From: Siniperca chuatsi
Lineage: Eukaryota; Chordata; Actinopteri; Centrarchiformes; Sinipercidae
Length of the DNA stretch: 64,000 bases
NCBI RefSeq assembly: GCF_020085105.1
Contig: NC_058055.1
Span: 28,185,372 to 28,249,371, forward strand
Reading direction: 5' to 3'
Shown: piece after piece, positions 41,886 through 51,235 of the stretch
How positions within the stretch are numbered: position 1 is the first letter of the stretch
Layout of the letters: each line of letters starts with the position of its first letter
The notes under the pieces: model-generated
The model's input: the letters and a program-made list of their open reading frames with translations, nothing else
What the model was told of the DNA's origin: nothing
Databases searched by the model: none
Made by a program: the position numbers and the translations under genes

Positions 41886-44800
41886 CTGATAGAGAGGATC
41901 AGAGAGGGAGAAAAAGAGGCCAGAGTTACAAACTGAAGGGCCAGATGAACTTTGCATAGACGGTCATGTTCACACACGTGCAGTCGGCAAGAAGTCCATG
42001 TGGACAGTCACGGACATGGGCAACAACAAAATTTGATTCACACAGACCCTAGCAGCTTTGCATACACAGAAAGTATAATTTGCACAAAAGGTTTTTGGGA
42101 ATCTGGGTAATGTATTTCATCAAAGGGGCGTGGTTTAAGTGAATTTGAATTTTGGCTCGTTTCTAGATGAAAAGACAGCAGATAAAGGCAGCATTGATGC
42201 TCGTTAAGAAACCTATTGTCTTTAGATGTAAGCCTACACACCGGTGGTGTCAATACACATGTCATCGTTGGTTGACGTGTGTCGATGCGTCAGGATACAA
42301 CACTGTTCTATTTCCAAGAGTCAGCATTTCCCAGTACATTGACGCTCCAGAAAAGTTATTAGTTAAGATTATACAGATTGGCTTATGTCTGTATAATCTG
42401 TCCAGTGTGTTGTCAAATACGTGACGCTGCAGAACATGACCAGTGTGTGTTGCCCTTTAGCTGTTTGGAAGTGACATCAACACCCCCGCCATCACAGTAT
42501 CTATGTTGTTTCTTCCAGACATCCCTTCTGTCTTAGTGAAGCTAATTTTCTCACCCATGCTGGTCAGCGCTTCCTGGAGCTCCTGCCGGTACTGCAGCTT
42601 CACCTTGGGTAAGTTGACCTGCATTGTTTTCTCCTGAGGTAGACGTCTGTAAAGGTCGGAGATGTTCAGTTTGGGAAGCACAGATGACACGTTTCCTCTG
42701 CCCAGCAAGGGCATGACGATTAAGAAGCTGGTGTTTCCCTTGAAGGGAAAACTGGCAACCTGGACGAGAGAGAGGGATTTTATTTTTATTTATTTTATTT
42801 CATATGGACTAACTCTAAACAAATAGACTATAGGAACACATGGTGGTTAAAGGGTGAAAAAGAAAAAAATGAAATAAAAAAAGACAATTACCGTGAGGCA
42901 TTAATTAGACACATAACTTATTTAAACCATGGTCGCTAAAAACACTTGTTTATTATTGGCTGTTTGGTCAAAGTTGTATAACAGGAAACCTTAAACATAG
43001 TTCTGGTCAACAGTTTAACCACTGGTGGCAGGAGGCTGAGCAAGGTAGGCCAAACATCCTTCTCCCCAGCCACATCCTCCAGCTCTTCCTGGGGAGTACC
43101 AAGATGTGATCTAAAGTCAGGCTGAGGGAGTCTCCACGTATGAGCTAAACCAGTGCCCCGGGTCTCATCCCAGTTGAAGTTGACCAGAAAACCTTCAGAG
43201 GAAGGTGTCTGGGAGGAATCCGGATCAGACCCCTGAACCACCTCAAAAGCTCCTTTCAGCGCGAGGGAGCAGCAGTTCAACTCTGAATTCCTTTCCTGTC
43301 TTTAGTTCCTCACGCTGTGAGACCAAATACTCTACAAACGAAACTCATTTCGGCTGCTTGTGTCATTACTTTAGTGAATATCTAAAGCTCACAACCCCAT
43401 CTGACAGGTGGGACATTTGAAAGACAACTGAGAACATTGCCACATCAGTTGTTTTCATACATCAGGTTGTGTTTCATTGCTTACGTATCATATGTTAAAT
43501 GAAGAGAAAATTTAAATGTAGTTAAGATAACTGGGTGTTGGTGTTATTGATGTAGCCTTAACTCAGCCATGTCCACAAATTTGACAAATATCACTTTTAA
43601 TTTTCAAATATATATAAAAAAAATCTAAATCAGTCTTCAGTCCAATTACTGCAAAAGCAACACTGCAAAGAGCATTCCTGTTACGGCACCATGGCAAATG
43701 GCTGAAAATCCAGACTGTCCTGATTTAACTGGGACATCTGGTCACCCTACAGGAGAGAGAGAAGAAGAGATACAGGATGCCCAGATACTTGTTTTCTAAT
43801 GCACGTAAACTATGTTAGTGTGTAAAAGCCTTGAGGGCATTCTTGGCTCCGCTTGTGATAACGGCCAGTATCGGCACCATCACTGATGTACCCATGAAGG
43901 TACAGGTGTTACCTGTGCTTCCAGTTCTGGATCATCCAGCAGGCGGAGAGGGTACTGGGCAGACTTCATCATGTCCACTGACACAGAGTTCTGGTTGTCC
44001 AGGTAGAAAACTCCCTTAGAGGTCGCCAGGGGGTCAAATCGTGTCTGCCATTCACCTGACAAACACAGAGGGGAGCAAGAAGGAATAGTAGTAGAGTTGC
44101 ATTTTTAGAATTAAGGTAGCACTTCATGACATAATGTTGATGGACAGGTTATCAAGGAGCTGCCCCGTCTGAAAAGTGTCTGGTCTGGTGATATTAGGGC
44201 GGCATGTATACTGTTTGCTGATGATGTTGTCCTTTTGTCCTTTCCCTGACCATGATTTCCAATGTGCAATGAAGCAATTTGCAGTCACTGTGTAGATCAG
44301 TATTGGGGTGCTCCAATACCACTGTTCGATCCCTGGCTGGAGACCCTTGTTGCAAGTCACAACCTGTTCTCTCCCCATGTTTCCCATGTCTCCCTACGCT
44401 GTGACTGTCAATTAAAGTCAAAACGGCAAAAAATAATCTTCAAAAAAAAGATCAGTGTTCCCAAGACTGAGCTCCGACCAGCTGATGGGCTGCAACTCCC
44501 CTGTGTGGAGGACTTCAGCAGTCTCGGGGTCTTATTCATGAGTGGTGATTAAAAGGATTGTAAGATTCATTGTTTGTTTGGGGCAACAGTTGCAGTAATA
44601 GAGGCTTTGGAGACTGTGGTGTCGCCGCCTCAGACTGCAAGGAACCTGGGTGTAACACTGGACGACCAGCTGTCAACATGGCTGCGACAACACGCTCCTG
44701 CAGATTCATCCTCCACAACATCAGGAGGATACGTCTGGTCCTCACCCAGGAGGTGGGGCAGGTTCTGGTTCTCGTCATCTTGCGCTGGTCTGCATGCTGA

Positions 44801-47800
44801 CCTCTGCAGCTCATCCTGAATGCATAGTCTTCAACCCCCCCAAGTTCTCCCACACTACACTGCTCCTCTGCAGCCTGCACTGGCTACCGGTGGCTGCTCG
44901 AATCCTATTCAAGATACTGGTTCTTGCCTACCATGCTGCGAATGGCTCAGGCCGCTCCAACATCCAGGACATGGTCAAACCATACACACCAATCAGCTTT
45001 GTTCTGGCTCCACAAAGGTGAAACAAGCTCCCCATTGACATTAGGACAGCAGAAACTCTACACATCTTCAGTCGCAGACTGAAAACTCATCTGTTCAGAT
45101 TGCACCTTGCCCCATAACAAAAACAAAACTCTTTCTCTATCTCTTATTGTTTCTAAATTTAGCACTTGAAGCAGTTCAGCATATTTGATGAAGTTGATTC
45201 ACTTGCATGATTCTTGAAATTAATGCACTTATTGTAAGTTGCTTTGGATAAAAGCGTCAGCTAAATAAATGTAATGTAATTTTGGTTTTGGAGACTGCTC
45301 TGCTATAAAATAGGGCTCAGAATTCAGCATTCTGTTTTTCTTCCAACCCTTAGATATGGTCATGAGTTTTTGCTACTGACAGAAGGCATGAAAACATGGA
45401 TCAAAGCAATCGGCATTAGGTTACTCTGCAGGTGAGCTGGCTTCGCTGTACAAGACACAAATGGAAGGTCAATGCTTCAAAGAGACTTTGTTATCGAGCA
45501 GCTGCTCTACAACTAGAGGGATGAAGTGGCTCAGGCAACAGGTGTGGATACTCCTATGGTGCCTTCCTTTGGAGGCTCTGGATAGACTGGACAGATTTCG
45601 TAAGTGCCAGGAAGCACTTAGGGATCCCATAAGAAGAGCTGTTTTTGTGAAGAGAAAGACATCTGGGCCACTCTGATCTGCTTAGGTTGTGGCACTAAAG
45701 TCAAGTAGCCCGAAGTTAATGTATTCGACTAAGGAGGTAGTCAGTTGAGATTCCATTCAAATGAACTGACCTATCATCCCCCTTTTGAATTCTGTGCACT
45801 CACATTACTGCTGAAACATCTGATTTGTTCTATGCACTAGCATAAGGGAATACATTTCCATTTTATTCCTGTCTTCACTATGACTATATAAATTACCATA
45901 CTGAGTGGTCTTTGGTGGAATGGTTCACCTTTGAAGTACACAGCGTTCATGAGCATAAGCACCACATCATGTGGAATACTTTCCAGGAAGTTGGGAATGT
46001 GACCATTGGTGGCGTTCTCCACCCATTGGTTGACCTCCTCCACAGAGACCAGAGGGACGGGCTGTGATTGGTACCTGAAGAGGAAACAAATCTTTTTACT
46101 TCCACAGCAAACATGGCGCATATACATTTTAGACAACAAAACTGAAAGAATCAATCACTTGGTAAATATGTGAGAAAAACATCAACTTTTACTGCTTTTA
46201 CTTGCTGCAACTGTAAACTCAGATTAACTTAAAAATACGCTCTCCAGTATCTTACAGTGTGATAGATTCTGGTCATATTGTTATGTCTGTTTTAGTTGAC
46301 CGTTCAGTAATTTAGACCATTGCCATGCATACTACCTGCCCCGTCTTTTCAGTCCATGCCTTTCTCCACATGACCAGCAGCCGTCACTAGGGAGCTTTCC
46401 CACATGAGCCATCACTTGACCACCTCATCCCCACAGCTGTTCCCCATTTACCCATTTGCTCCCCAGTATATCTAGCCCTCATTCGATGCTCTTCACTTTC
46501 CGGTTTGTTGTTGCTTACCAGCTTTTTGTTTTCTTTGCCCGTTTGACCAGTTTCCCGTTCTTAGACTTTAGCCTGCATGCTTTTGCCCTTGCTGATCTCT
46601 AGTTGACAACCTTTTGCTTGCCACCTGATGTACAGACTGTTTTTAGTAATCCATATCTGTCTCAGTCTGAATTATCATTCATTGAGACATCCAAACTTTA
46701 CATGTCTCAATGAATCAACCAATTCAGTCAGAAGTCAAATGTGTTCAAAATCGAGTCTTTTAATGAAAAGTAACTGCATTCAACCAGTGTGTGTGTGTGT
46801 GTGGCCTGATTGTGGTTGATACCTGGCCAGAGAGTCCTCAACAAAAGACAACTTCACTTCAAATCCTGAGAGATGAAAGAAGGGAGAGAACATAGATAAG
46901 ACGAATCCTACACCAAACATCTTAAAAACCATCATGAGTTCAACAGTCATCACCACACACCTGGTCTCAGGTACATGCGTGTTGCCACCTCCAACGATGT
47001 GTTTCTGAAATGAGGTAGAAGGCCTCCCAGTATGTGATGGTAACACGGCAGACTGTGGGCATTAAGGCTCTCCAGCAATAGCTTCTCTGTCTTGTTGCGA
47101 GCACCTGAGAGAGAAAAAAACAATCTCAACAAATTGTTTCTAAAGAATTTACAGGATCAGTTGATGGAGCATATATGGAGCATACAGTGAGCAGCTTCTT
47201 CAACATGTGCTAGTGGCCCCATGAGGTTGTTATGCTCATTACTCCCCAGAAACAAAATTATTGAGGGTGATACCGGAGGAAAGGTCAAACAACATCTTTT
47301 ATCTTCTATACAGCCATCTTAGGAGATCTTAGACTTCAGGCTGGACTTTTTACCACAGATGTACAAAAGGATGTGTTAGCATGTTAGCATGCCATTACAG
47401 CATTAATCTGAAAGTACAGCTGTGGCTGACAGGATTGTGGCTTTTCATTTTAGAGGTGTCCTGTAAGAGGTGGACAAGTGGAAAATTTGACCTGTTGGCG
47501 GTGATAAATGAAATGTTTAGCCTTTATTTCACAACATGTGCCTCCATTCCTGGGTCCAGCTTAAGTAGGACATGGAAATGACAGCTGCTGACTCCTCCTC
47601 CCATTGTTGTGTGAAAAAACAAAATTAAACTCTGACTGACCTAAGGTCAGCTGGGCGAGGGCAAAGGCCAGGCTGAGAGGTGATAGGACGACGTTCGGCT
47701 GCTGTGGACCAATAAGAAGCTTTTCCAGGAGCTGTAAACCCAGTCGCTCTATGGCACCCCCTATTGCCCTGTGTTCCTCAGGGCTGAACACCCGCCTTCC

Positions 47801-48054
47801 TCCACAGCTGTGAACCTCCTCCGTCTCCTTCTCTTCATCTACAGGATCGGAGACATCAGGAGCTCCAGGAGTGGGCTCCGCCTGAAGACAGGAGGACAGA
47901 CAGGGTTCACTTTCTGACGGGTTAGGGTTACATACAGGATAAACAGCAAATAACCAATTTCTATTTAGTACTTAAAATGGTAGTTTACTCGAGGGGTTCT
48001 TACAGTCAGTCCCAGACAGCAGAGACAAAGCAAGAAAAGAAGACACAGCTTCAT
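41467..48054 (-). CDS. serpinf2: Alpha-2-antiplasmin (serpin F2)
   Basis: Eight coding exons (48004-48054, 47641-47881, 46961-47104, 46823-46865, 45929-46074, 43913-44055, 42555-42759, 41467-41885) join in phase to 463 aa. The product is a secreted serine-protease inhibitor, in mammals the main liver-made inhibitor of plasmin. It has a signal peptide (MKLCLLFLLCLCCLGLT), an acidic N-terminus, and the serpin fold (PNVVLSPLSLAFALAQLTLG, VNQWVENATNGHIPNFL, LMLMNAVYFKGEWQTRFDP). The hinge GMEASAST and loop TSMRSVS put Arg where mammals have P1 Arg; the next residue is Ser rather than Met. A tail of about 50 residues follows GIVTKPAP but is Ser/Asp/Asn-rich, ends CSLA and lacks the C-terminal Lys of mammalian forms. 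Several N-glycosylation sites (NTS, NAT, NVS, NIS) are visible. Confidence 0.93.
42555..42759 (-). CDS. serpinf2: serpinf2 exon 8
   Basis: It encodes VASFPFKGNTSFLIVMPLLG, then LPKLNISDLYRRLPQEKTMQ and VNLPKVKLQYRQELQEALTS. It is the equivalent of serpinf1 exon 7. Confidence 0.93.
42955..43275 (-). mobile_element. LINE 3' ORF fragment
   Basis: The minus strand encodes LGTPQEELEDVAGEKDVWPT then LLSLLPP, the C-terminal signature of a widespread teleost non-LTR retrotransposon. The copy is diverged, short and sits in a serpinf2 intron. Confidence 0.75.
43276..43912. other. serpinf2 intron, nothing recognised
   Basis: No exon or confidently named repeat. Confidence 0.4.
43913..44055 (-). CDS. 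serpinf2: serpinf2 exon 7
   Basis: It encodes EWQTRFDPLATSKGVFYLDN, NSVSVDMMKSAQYPLRLLDD and PELEAQ. It is the equivalent of serpinf1 exon 6. Confidence 0.93.
44305..44448 (+). mobile_element. tRNA-derived SINE inserted in a LINE
   Basis: It contains a B-box GTTCGATCC (44324-44332), the SINE body TTGTTGCAAGTC, and an A-rich end CAAAAAATAATCTTCAAAA-like. An 11-base duplication, AGATCAGTATT at 44294-44304 and AGATCAGTGTT at 44449-44459, brackets it with one mismatch. Confidence 0.85.
44560..45280 (+). mobile_element. L2-type LINE 3' fragment
   Basis: Translation in shifting frames gives ARNLGVTLDDQLS, FSHTTLLLCSLHWLPVAARI, ILFKILVLAYHAANG and LVKPYTP-like residues: the C-terminal part of L2/Maui ORF2. 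The 3' tail is TAAATAAATGTAATGTAAT. It interrupts the older LINE around it. Confidence 0.85.
45929..46074 (-). CDS. serpinf2: serpinf2 exon 6
   Basis: It encodes YQSQPVPLVSVEEVNQWVEN, ATNGHIPNFLESIPHDVVLM and LMNAVYFKG. With the 43-base exon 5 it equals the single serpinf1 exon 5. Confidence 0.92.
46330..46620 (+). mobile_element. Possible LTR fragment
   Basis: A C/T-rich stretch with CCCAGTATATCTAGCCCTC (TATA-like) and pyrimidine runs resembles teleost LTR promoters. No partner LTR or coding region was seen, and the call is weak. It fills most of the serpinf2 intron between exons 5 and 6. Confidence 0.3.
46787..46802. repeat. (CA)n on the gene strand just after a serpinf2 donor
   Basis: Eight CA units, starting about 20 bases downstream of the donor of the 43-base exon 5 on the minus strand. 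Confidence 0.9.
46823..46865 (-). CDS. serpinf2: serpinf2 exon 5 (43 bases)
   Basis: It encodes FEVKLSFVEDSLAR across the junctions. Acceptor CTCTCAG and donor CCAG|GTATCA are both good. Reading phase requires it. Confidence 0.88.
46961..47104 (-). CDS. serpinf2: serpinf2 exon 4
   Basis: It encodes ARNKTEKLLLESLNAHSLPC, YHHILGGLLPHFRNTSLEVA and TRMYLRPG. It is the equivalent of serpinf1 exon 4. Confidence 0.92.
47366..47510 (+). repeat. GTTAGCATG-type teleost repeat fragment
   Basis: GTGTTAGCATGTTAGCATG, AAAGTACAGCTGTGGCTGAC and TGGACAAGTGGAAAATTTGA match the first part of the repeat at 48680-49000. Confidence 0.6.
47641..47881 (-). CDS. serpinf2: serpinf2 exon 3
   Basis: It encodes an acidic N-terminal region (AEPTPGAPDVSDPVDEEKET), then RVFSPEEHRAIGGAIERLGL and PNVVLSPLSLAFALAQLTLG. 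The mammalian N-terminal Gln motif used for fibrin cross-linking is not evident. Confidence 0.93.
48004..48054 (-). CDS. serpinf2: serpinf2 exon 2: signal peptide
   Basis: Seventeen codons, MKLCLLFLLCLCCLGLT, a strongly hydrophobic signal. The acceptor GTTTTTCAG leaves 15 bases of 5' UTR before the ATG (exon starts at 48069). Confidence 0.92.
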
Positions 48055-48069
48055 TTCCAAACAACCAGC

Positions 48070-48679
48070 CTGAAAAACACAGAAAGACATCATCAACCAT
48101 GAGGAAGAAGTTTTATAGCATCGAGGCTGTGAGCAATCTCAGCCATAGGACTACATTACTATAGAGGATTGCCAAAACACATTACGTGTTTTTATCTGAT
48201 GATGAGATTGATTAGATTGATCTGCTTTGTCCACTACATGGCTCATTATGGAAATTGTCTTTGTGAAATAGCAAATCCTACAAGACATACTGAATACCTA
48301 GAACAGACCATAATCTTTATCTGTAACGGCATGTGATGAATGATATGGCCAGAGTGGAAGCAAGAAAAAAATGGAGTGTAATCGGGCTTCTATTATTTAC
48401 ATCCTTCTAAGTCTGAGGACCCCTTGAAAATGAGATGGCGCATCTCAGAGGACTTATGCTCAAATTAAAACGTTTTCAAATCGGTTCTTTTCAAGGACAG
48501 ATGACCACCTGAAAATACTCTGACAACCACGATGTAGTTATGACGTATTTCCCAACTGGACATTTTGGGGGATACAGCGATTAAGTCCTCCAAATTCAGT
48601 CCAACAAAGGCCACATGTCTGCTCTTAAATTATCTGATTAAGTAACATGAAACAATACTATACGTGCACGTGAGAACAT
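48070..48679. other. serpinf2: serpinf2 first intron, nothing recognised
   Basis: No exon or named repeat. Confidence 0.4.
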
Positions 48680-49000
48680 GCTAGCATGTTAGCATGTTAA
48701 CATTAGCATGTTAGCATGGTATGTTGGCATTTGTCTCAAAGTTCAACTGAAGCTGATAGAAACTGGTTTAGAGGTATCCTGTCATGAACCAGAGTGGTAC
48801 ATAAGTTTGTCCTGTTGGTGCTGCTGGAGGAAAAGTGAGGGGATCACTTTAGTTATTAGGATTCATCCTCTAGGGAGCACGAGTGTTTATGCCCAAATTT
48901 CACATCAATCCATCCAATTGTTGTCAAGATATTTTAGTCTGGACCAAAGTGTTTGATTGACAGACCGACATTGTCATCCATAAAGCTACGCTGCTATGGG
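48680..49000 (+). repeat. GTTAGCATG / GACAGACCGACATTG teleost repeat
   Basis: Tandem AGCATGTTAGCATGTTAAC, then AAATTTCACATCAATCCATC, CAATTGTTGTCAAGATATTT and GACAGACCGACATTGTCATC are the ordered blocks of an abundant teleost repeat. Other copies are at 15525-15650, 47366-47510 and 62375-62670. Confidence 0.7.
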
Positions 49001-49447
49001 CAAAAGCTGTCAGGACTATTAAAATGTCAGATATAATTTTTCATTGTAATGGTATCTATCAGTGTATCTGTCTATCTGTCTAGTAGGTTTAGAGTCAATT
49101 GAGGTTTCAGATATGGCTGCTGTGTTTACCAGTGGACTAAAGGTTACCGTTTCAGAAGCTTTTCTTGGCTGAGGCGCAGTACACTGAATACACAGAACTA
49201 CATGAAGTATATGAACCACCACTGTATACGAGATAAGGCTCAGATTCATATACACAATCTTTATCTCTGGATCTGTGGAGTTGCATCTTCTCTATCTGCA
49301 GTTCAAAACACTCTTTATGACTGACTGTGTCTTTGTAAACTACAGATTTTTTTAGCAGCGCTGAAACTGATTGGCAGCAAATTTCCCCCCAGACCCCCCA
49401 GAACGCAGTTATAGACTTTGGTGAAATCAAAGATGGTCCGAACTCAC

Positions 49448-49510
49448 CTGGCCTGTGTATGATGTGGAGGCAGATGATGAGAAACCAAAGGGGTTAAACG
49501 ATTAGATGAA
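49448..49510 (-). promoter_or_regulatory. serpinf2: Candidate serpinf2 non-coding exon 1
   Basis: On the minus strand CACAGGCCAG|GTGAGTTCG is a strong donor at 49448. It could splice to the acceptor at 48070, giving a 5' UTR exon as in other alpha-2-antiplasmin genes. The 5' boundary is not visible. Confidence 0.45.
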
Positions 49511-49599
49511 TAAAATAAGAGTAAAAACAGGTATGGCCAACCTTCTCTAGGCTGGACAGCTTAGTGGCTGTACTCAACAACTGCCGCCCCCGTTGGCTG

Positions 49600-49612
49600 G
49601 TTAATAATCAAC
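49600..49612 (-). promoter_or_regulatory. serpinf2: HNF1-like binding site upstream of serpinf2
   Basis: The 13-mer GTTGATTATTAAC (minus strand) matches the palindromic HNF1 consensus GTTAATNATTAAC at all but one position. It lies about 150 bases upstream of the candidate exon 1 donor. HNF1 drives many liver genes, which suits a liver-made plasma inhibitor. Confidence 0.5.
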
Positions 49613-49739
49613 CCCGGACTGATCATGGCCGTACCTGTGGTCACTACAGAATGTAAAAACAAAGACTGTCCGACTGTTGTAAAACTCTTTGCAGAGTTAA
49701 CAGAGACTTTGGTTTCACCAATAATAACTCACTAATAAT

Positions 49740-50172
49740 TCTAATAACTTAGAATCTCAAGAATTATTAATTGAATTAGAATTATTAAATCGAATTAGAA
49801 ACAGAATTTACAAGCTCATAATGAGGCATTACTATGCGTATATTATGGCACACATTTAATGAAGTGCCTCATAAGCATGACAAGTCCAAGGTCATAATTA
49901 TGACTTAATAACTTAAAATGATGCATGAGAATTATAATCTTCATGTTCATTCCTAATTTTTCATCAATGTTTTACCGGTAGACATAGGCTCTCACACTTG
50001 TCACAGAAGAAGTAATAAAGTCACTTACTGGTTGTCTTATGTCTAAACTAAATTTAAACTAAACTGCATTAAACTGAACCAAACCACAAAGCTAAACTAA
50101 AGTAAATAAAGCTAAATTAAACTACGCTAAACAACAAAACTCATCTAAACTAATCTAAACTAATCTAAACTA
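49740..50172. repeat. Degenerate low-complexity tandem repeats (AATTA and CTAAA units)
   Basis: 49740-49800 holds AATTATT-like units. 50041-50172 is a run of CTAAACTAAA-type units with point changes, ending with CTAATCTAAACTAATCTAAA. No coding content. Confidence 0.7.
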
Positions 50173-51196
50173 GCACCAATTTCACTGGATTGGAAGTGAG
50201 TCTCAGCGTTTCAGATTCAAACTGCTTTGTGCACTGACTCGTTCTTCAGCTTTGTGCCTTCATGGCGCTCTACATTACATTCAGCAGAGAGTGGGCGTGT
50301 ATTTGTCTTGTTCTGACCAGCTTAACGCCCCCACAGTGCAGCTCTGTAACAAACAGGGTCCTTCCTTTGCCTCTGTTCACCTTGATCCTCCTGGTTTCAC
50401 CACAGAACCACAACAGCCACTGAGACTCACTGTGAATCATGTCAGTCTGAAAATCTGGCAAAGGCAGAGAGGTTTGCTTCAAACTACGTCAGTCTCCATA
50501 TTACGTATAGAGGTAAATATTGCCCTCAGTGTAATTCAATCTGTTTATTTACCGGGGTCCTTGTTCAAATGAACACAATGACACACATTCAGACATTTGG
50601 ATCTGTTTTTGCCATTCTGCAAGCCAAATTTCCCATGTTAGACTACTAGACTAAACACTGCTCAACTTCTGGTTGCAAAGCTTTTCAGCTTTATTCATAT
50701 TTTAGACAATAGTGTTCTTCCAACTTTGTGGCAACATCTGGTTTAACATCTGGTGGAAAGTTTGAAACCAGAGGAGTGGAGTTAGAGCAGCACATTAATG
50801 ATCATATTGTTACAATCACATGTTACACTGTCACATATGACTGGAACGTTCAGCTGTCCACATACTTTTGTCATTGTGGTGTATTTCAGAGCTATGCTCA
50901 GGTTAAAAGTAGGGGGTGGGCTTGTTGTACTATCACAGTGTGTTAATAAAAGAAAGAAAAACCATCCAGCTACTCCCACACACTCTGCTGCCTGACTTCC
51001 AGTAATAACAGATACATTTGCCAGCTGCACACACACACACTTTCATACACATTACCCTCTTTACCCTGGAAATCAGTGTTGAGACAGCAGAGAGCCAGAG
51101 AGTCCAAAACGGAGAAAGCTATCGTAGCCTATTAGCTGTGTTGCACCATTCGCTTTTATTTAACCTCCTCTGTCGAAGTAAGATAAGATTAGTTAA
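50173..51196. other. Intergenic, nothing recognised
   Basis: No exon, RNA gene or named repeat was supported. Confidence 0.4.
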
Positions 51197-51235
51197 GGTG
51201 AACCTTTATTAATCCCCAGAGGGAAATTCATAGTC
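51197..51235 (+). repeat. Teleost CCTTTATTAATCCCCAGAGG repeat tail
   Basis: Preceded by AAGTAAGATAAGATTAG and reading CCTTTATTAATCCCCAGAGG, this is the same repeat end as at 3178-3215 on the other strand. Confidence 0.5.

Larger units (their letters stand above)
44130..45715 (+). mobile_element. Non-LTR retrotransposon relic, host of two insertions
   Basis: Reverse-transcriptase residues ILFADDVVLL (box at 44214-44225), then LPCVEDFSSLGVLFMSGD (about 44490-44550), then YGHEFLLLTEGMKTWIKAIG and LLCR (from about 45355) follow the normal order of one LINE ORF2. The pieces are separated by a SINE (44305-44448) and an L2 fragment (about 44560-45280). Frameshifts and stops show it is dead. It lies antisense to serpinf2. 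Confidence 0.75.

Noticed and set aside
42936..43280. 114-codon minus-strand frame in the serpinf2 intron
   Set aside because: It contains the LINE C-terminal signature (EELEDVAGEKDVW) and is a retroelement relic, not a serpinf2 exon.
50041..50172. CTAAA tandem tract as a possible satellite or functional array
   Set aside because: Units vary in length and sequence and the tract is short. It looks like degenerate low-complexity DNA.
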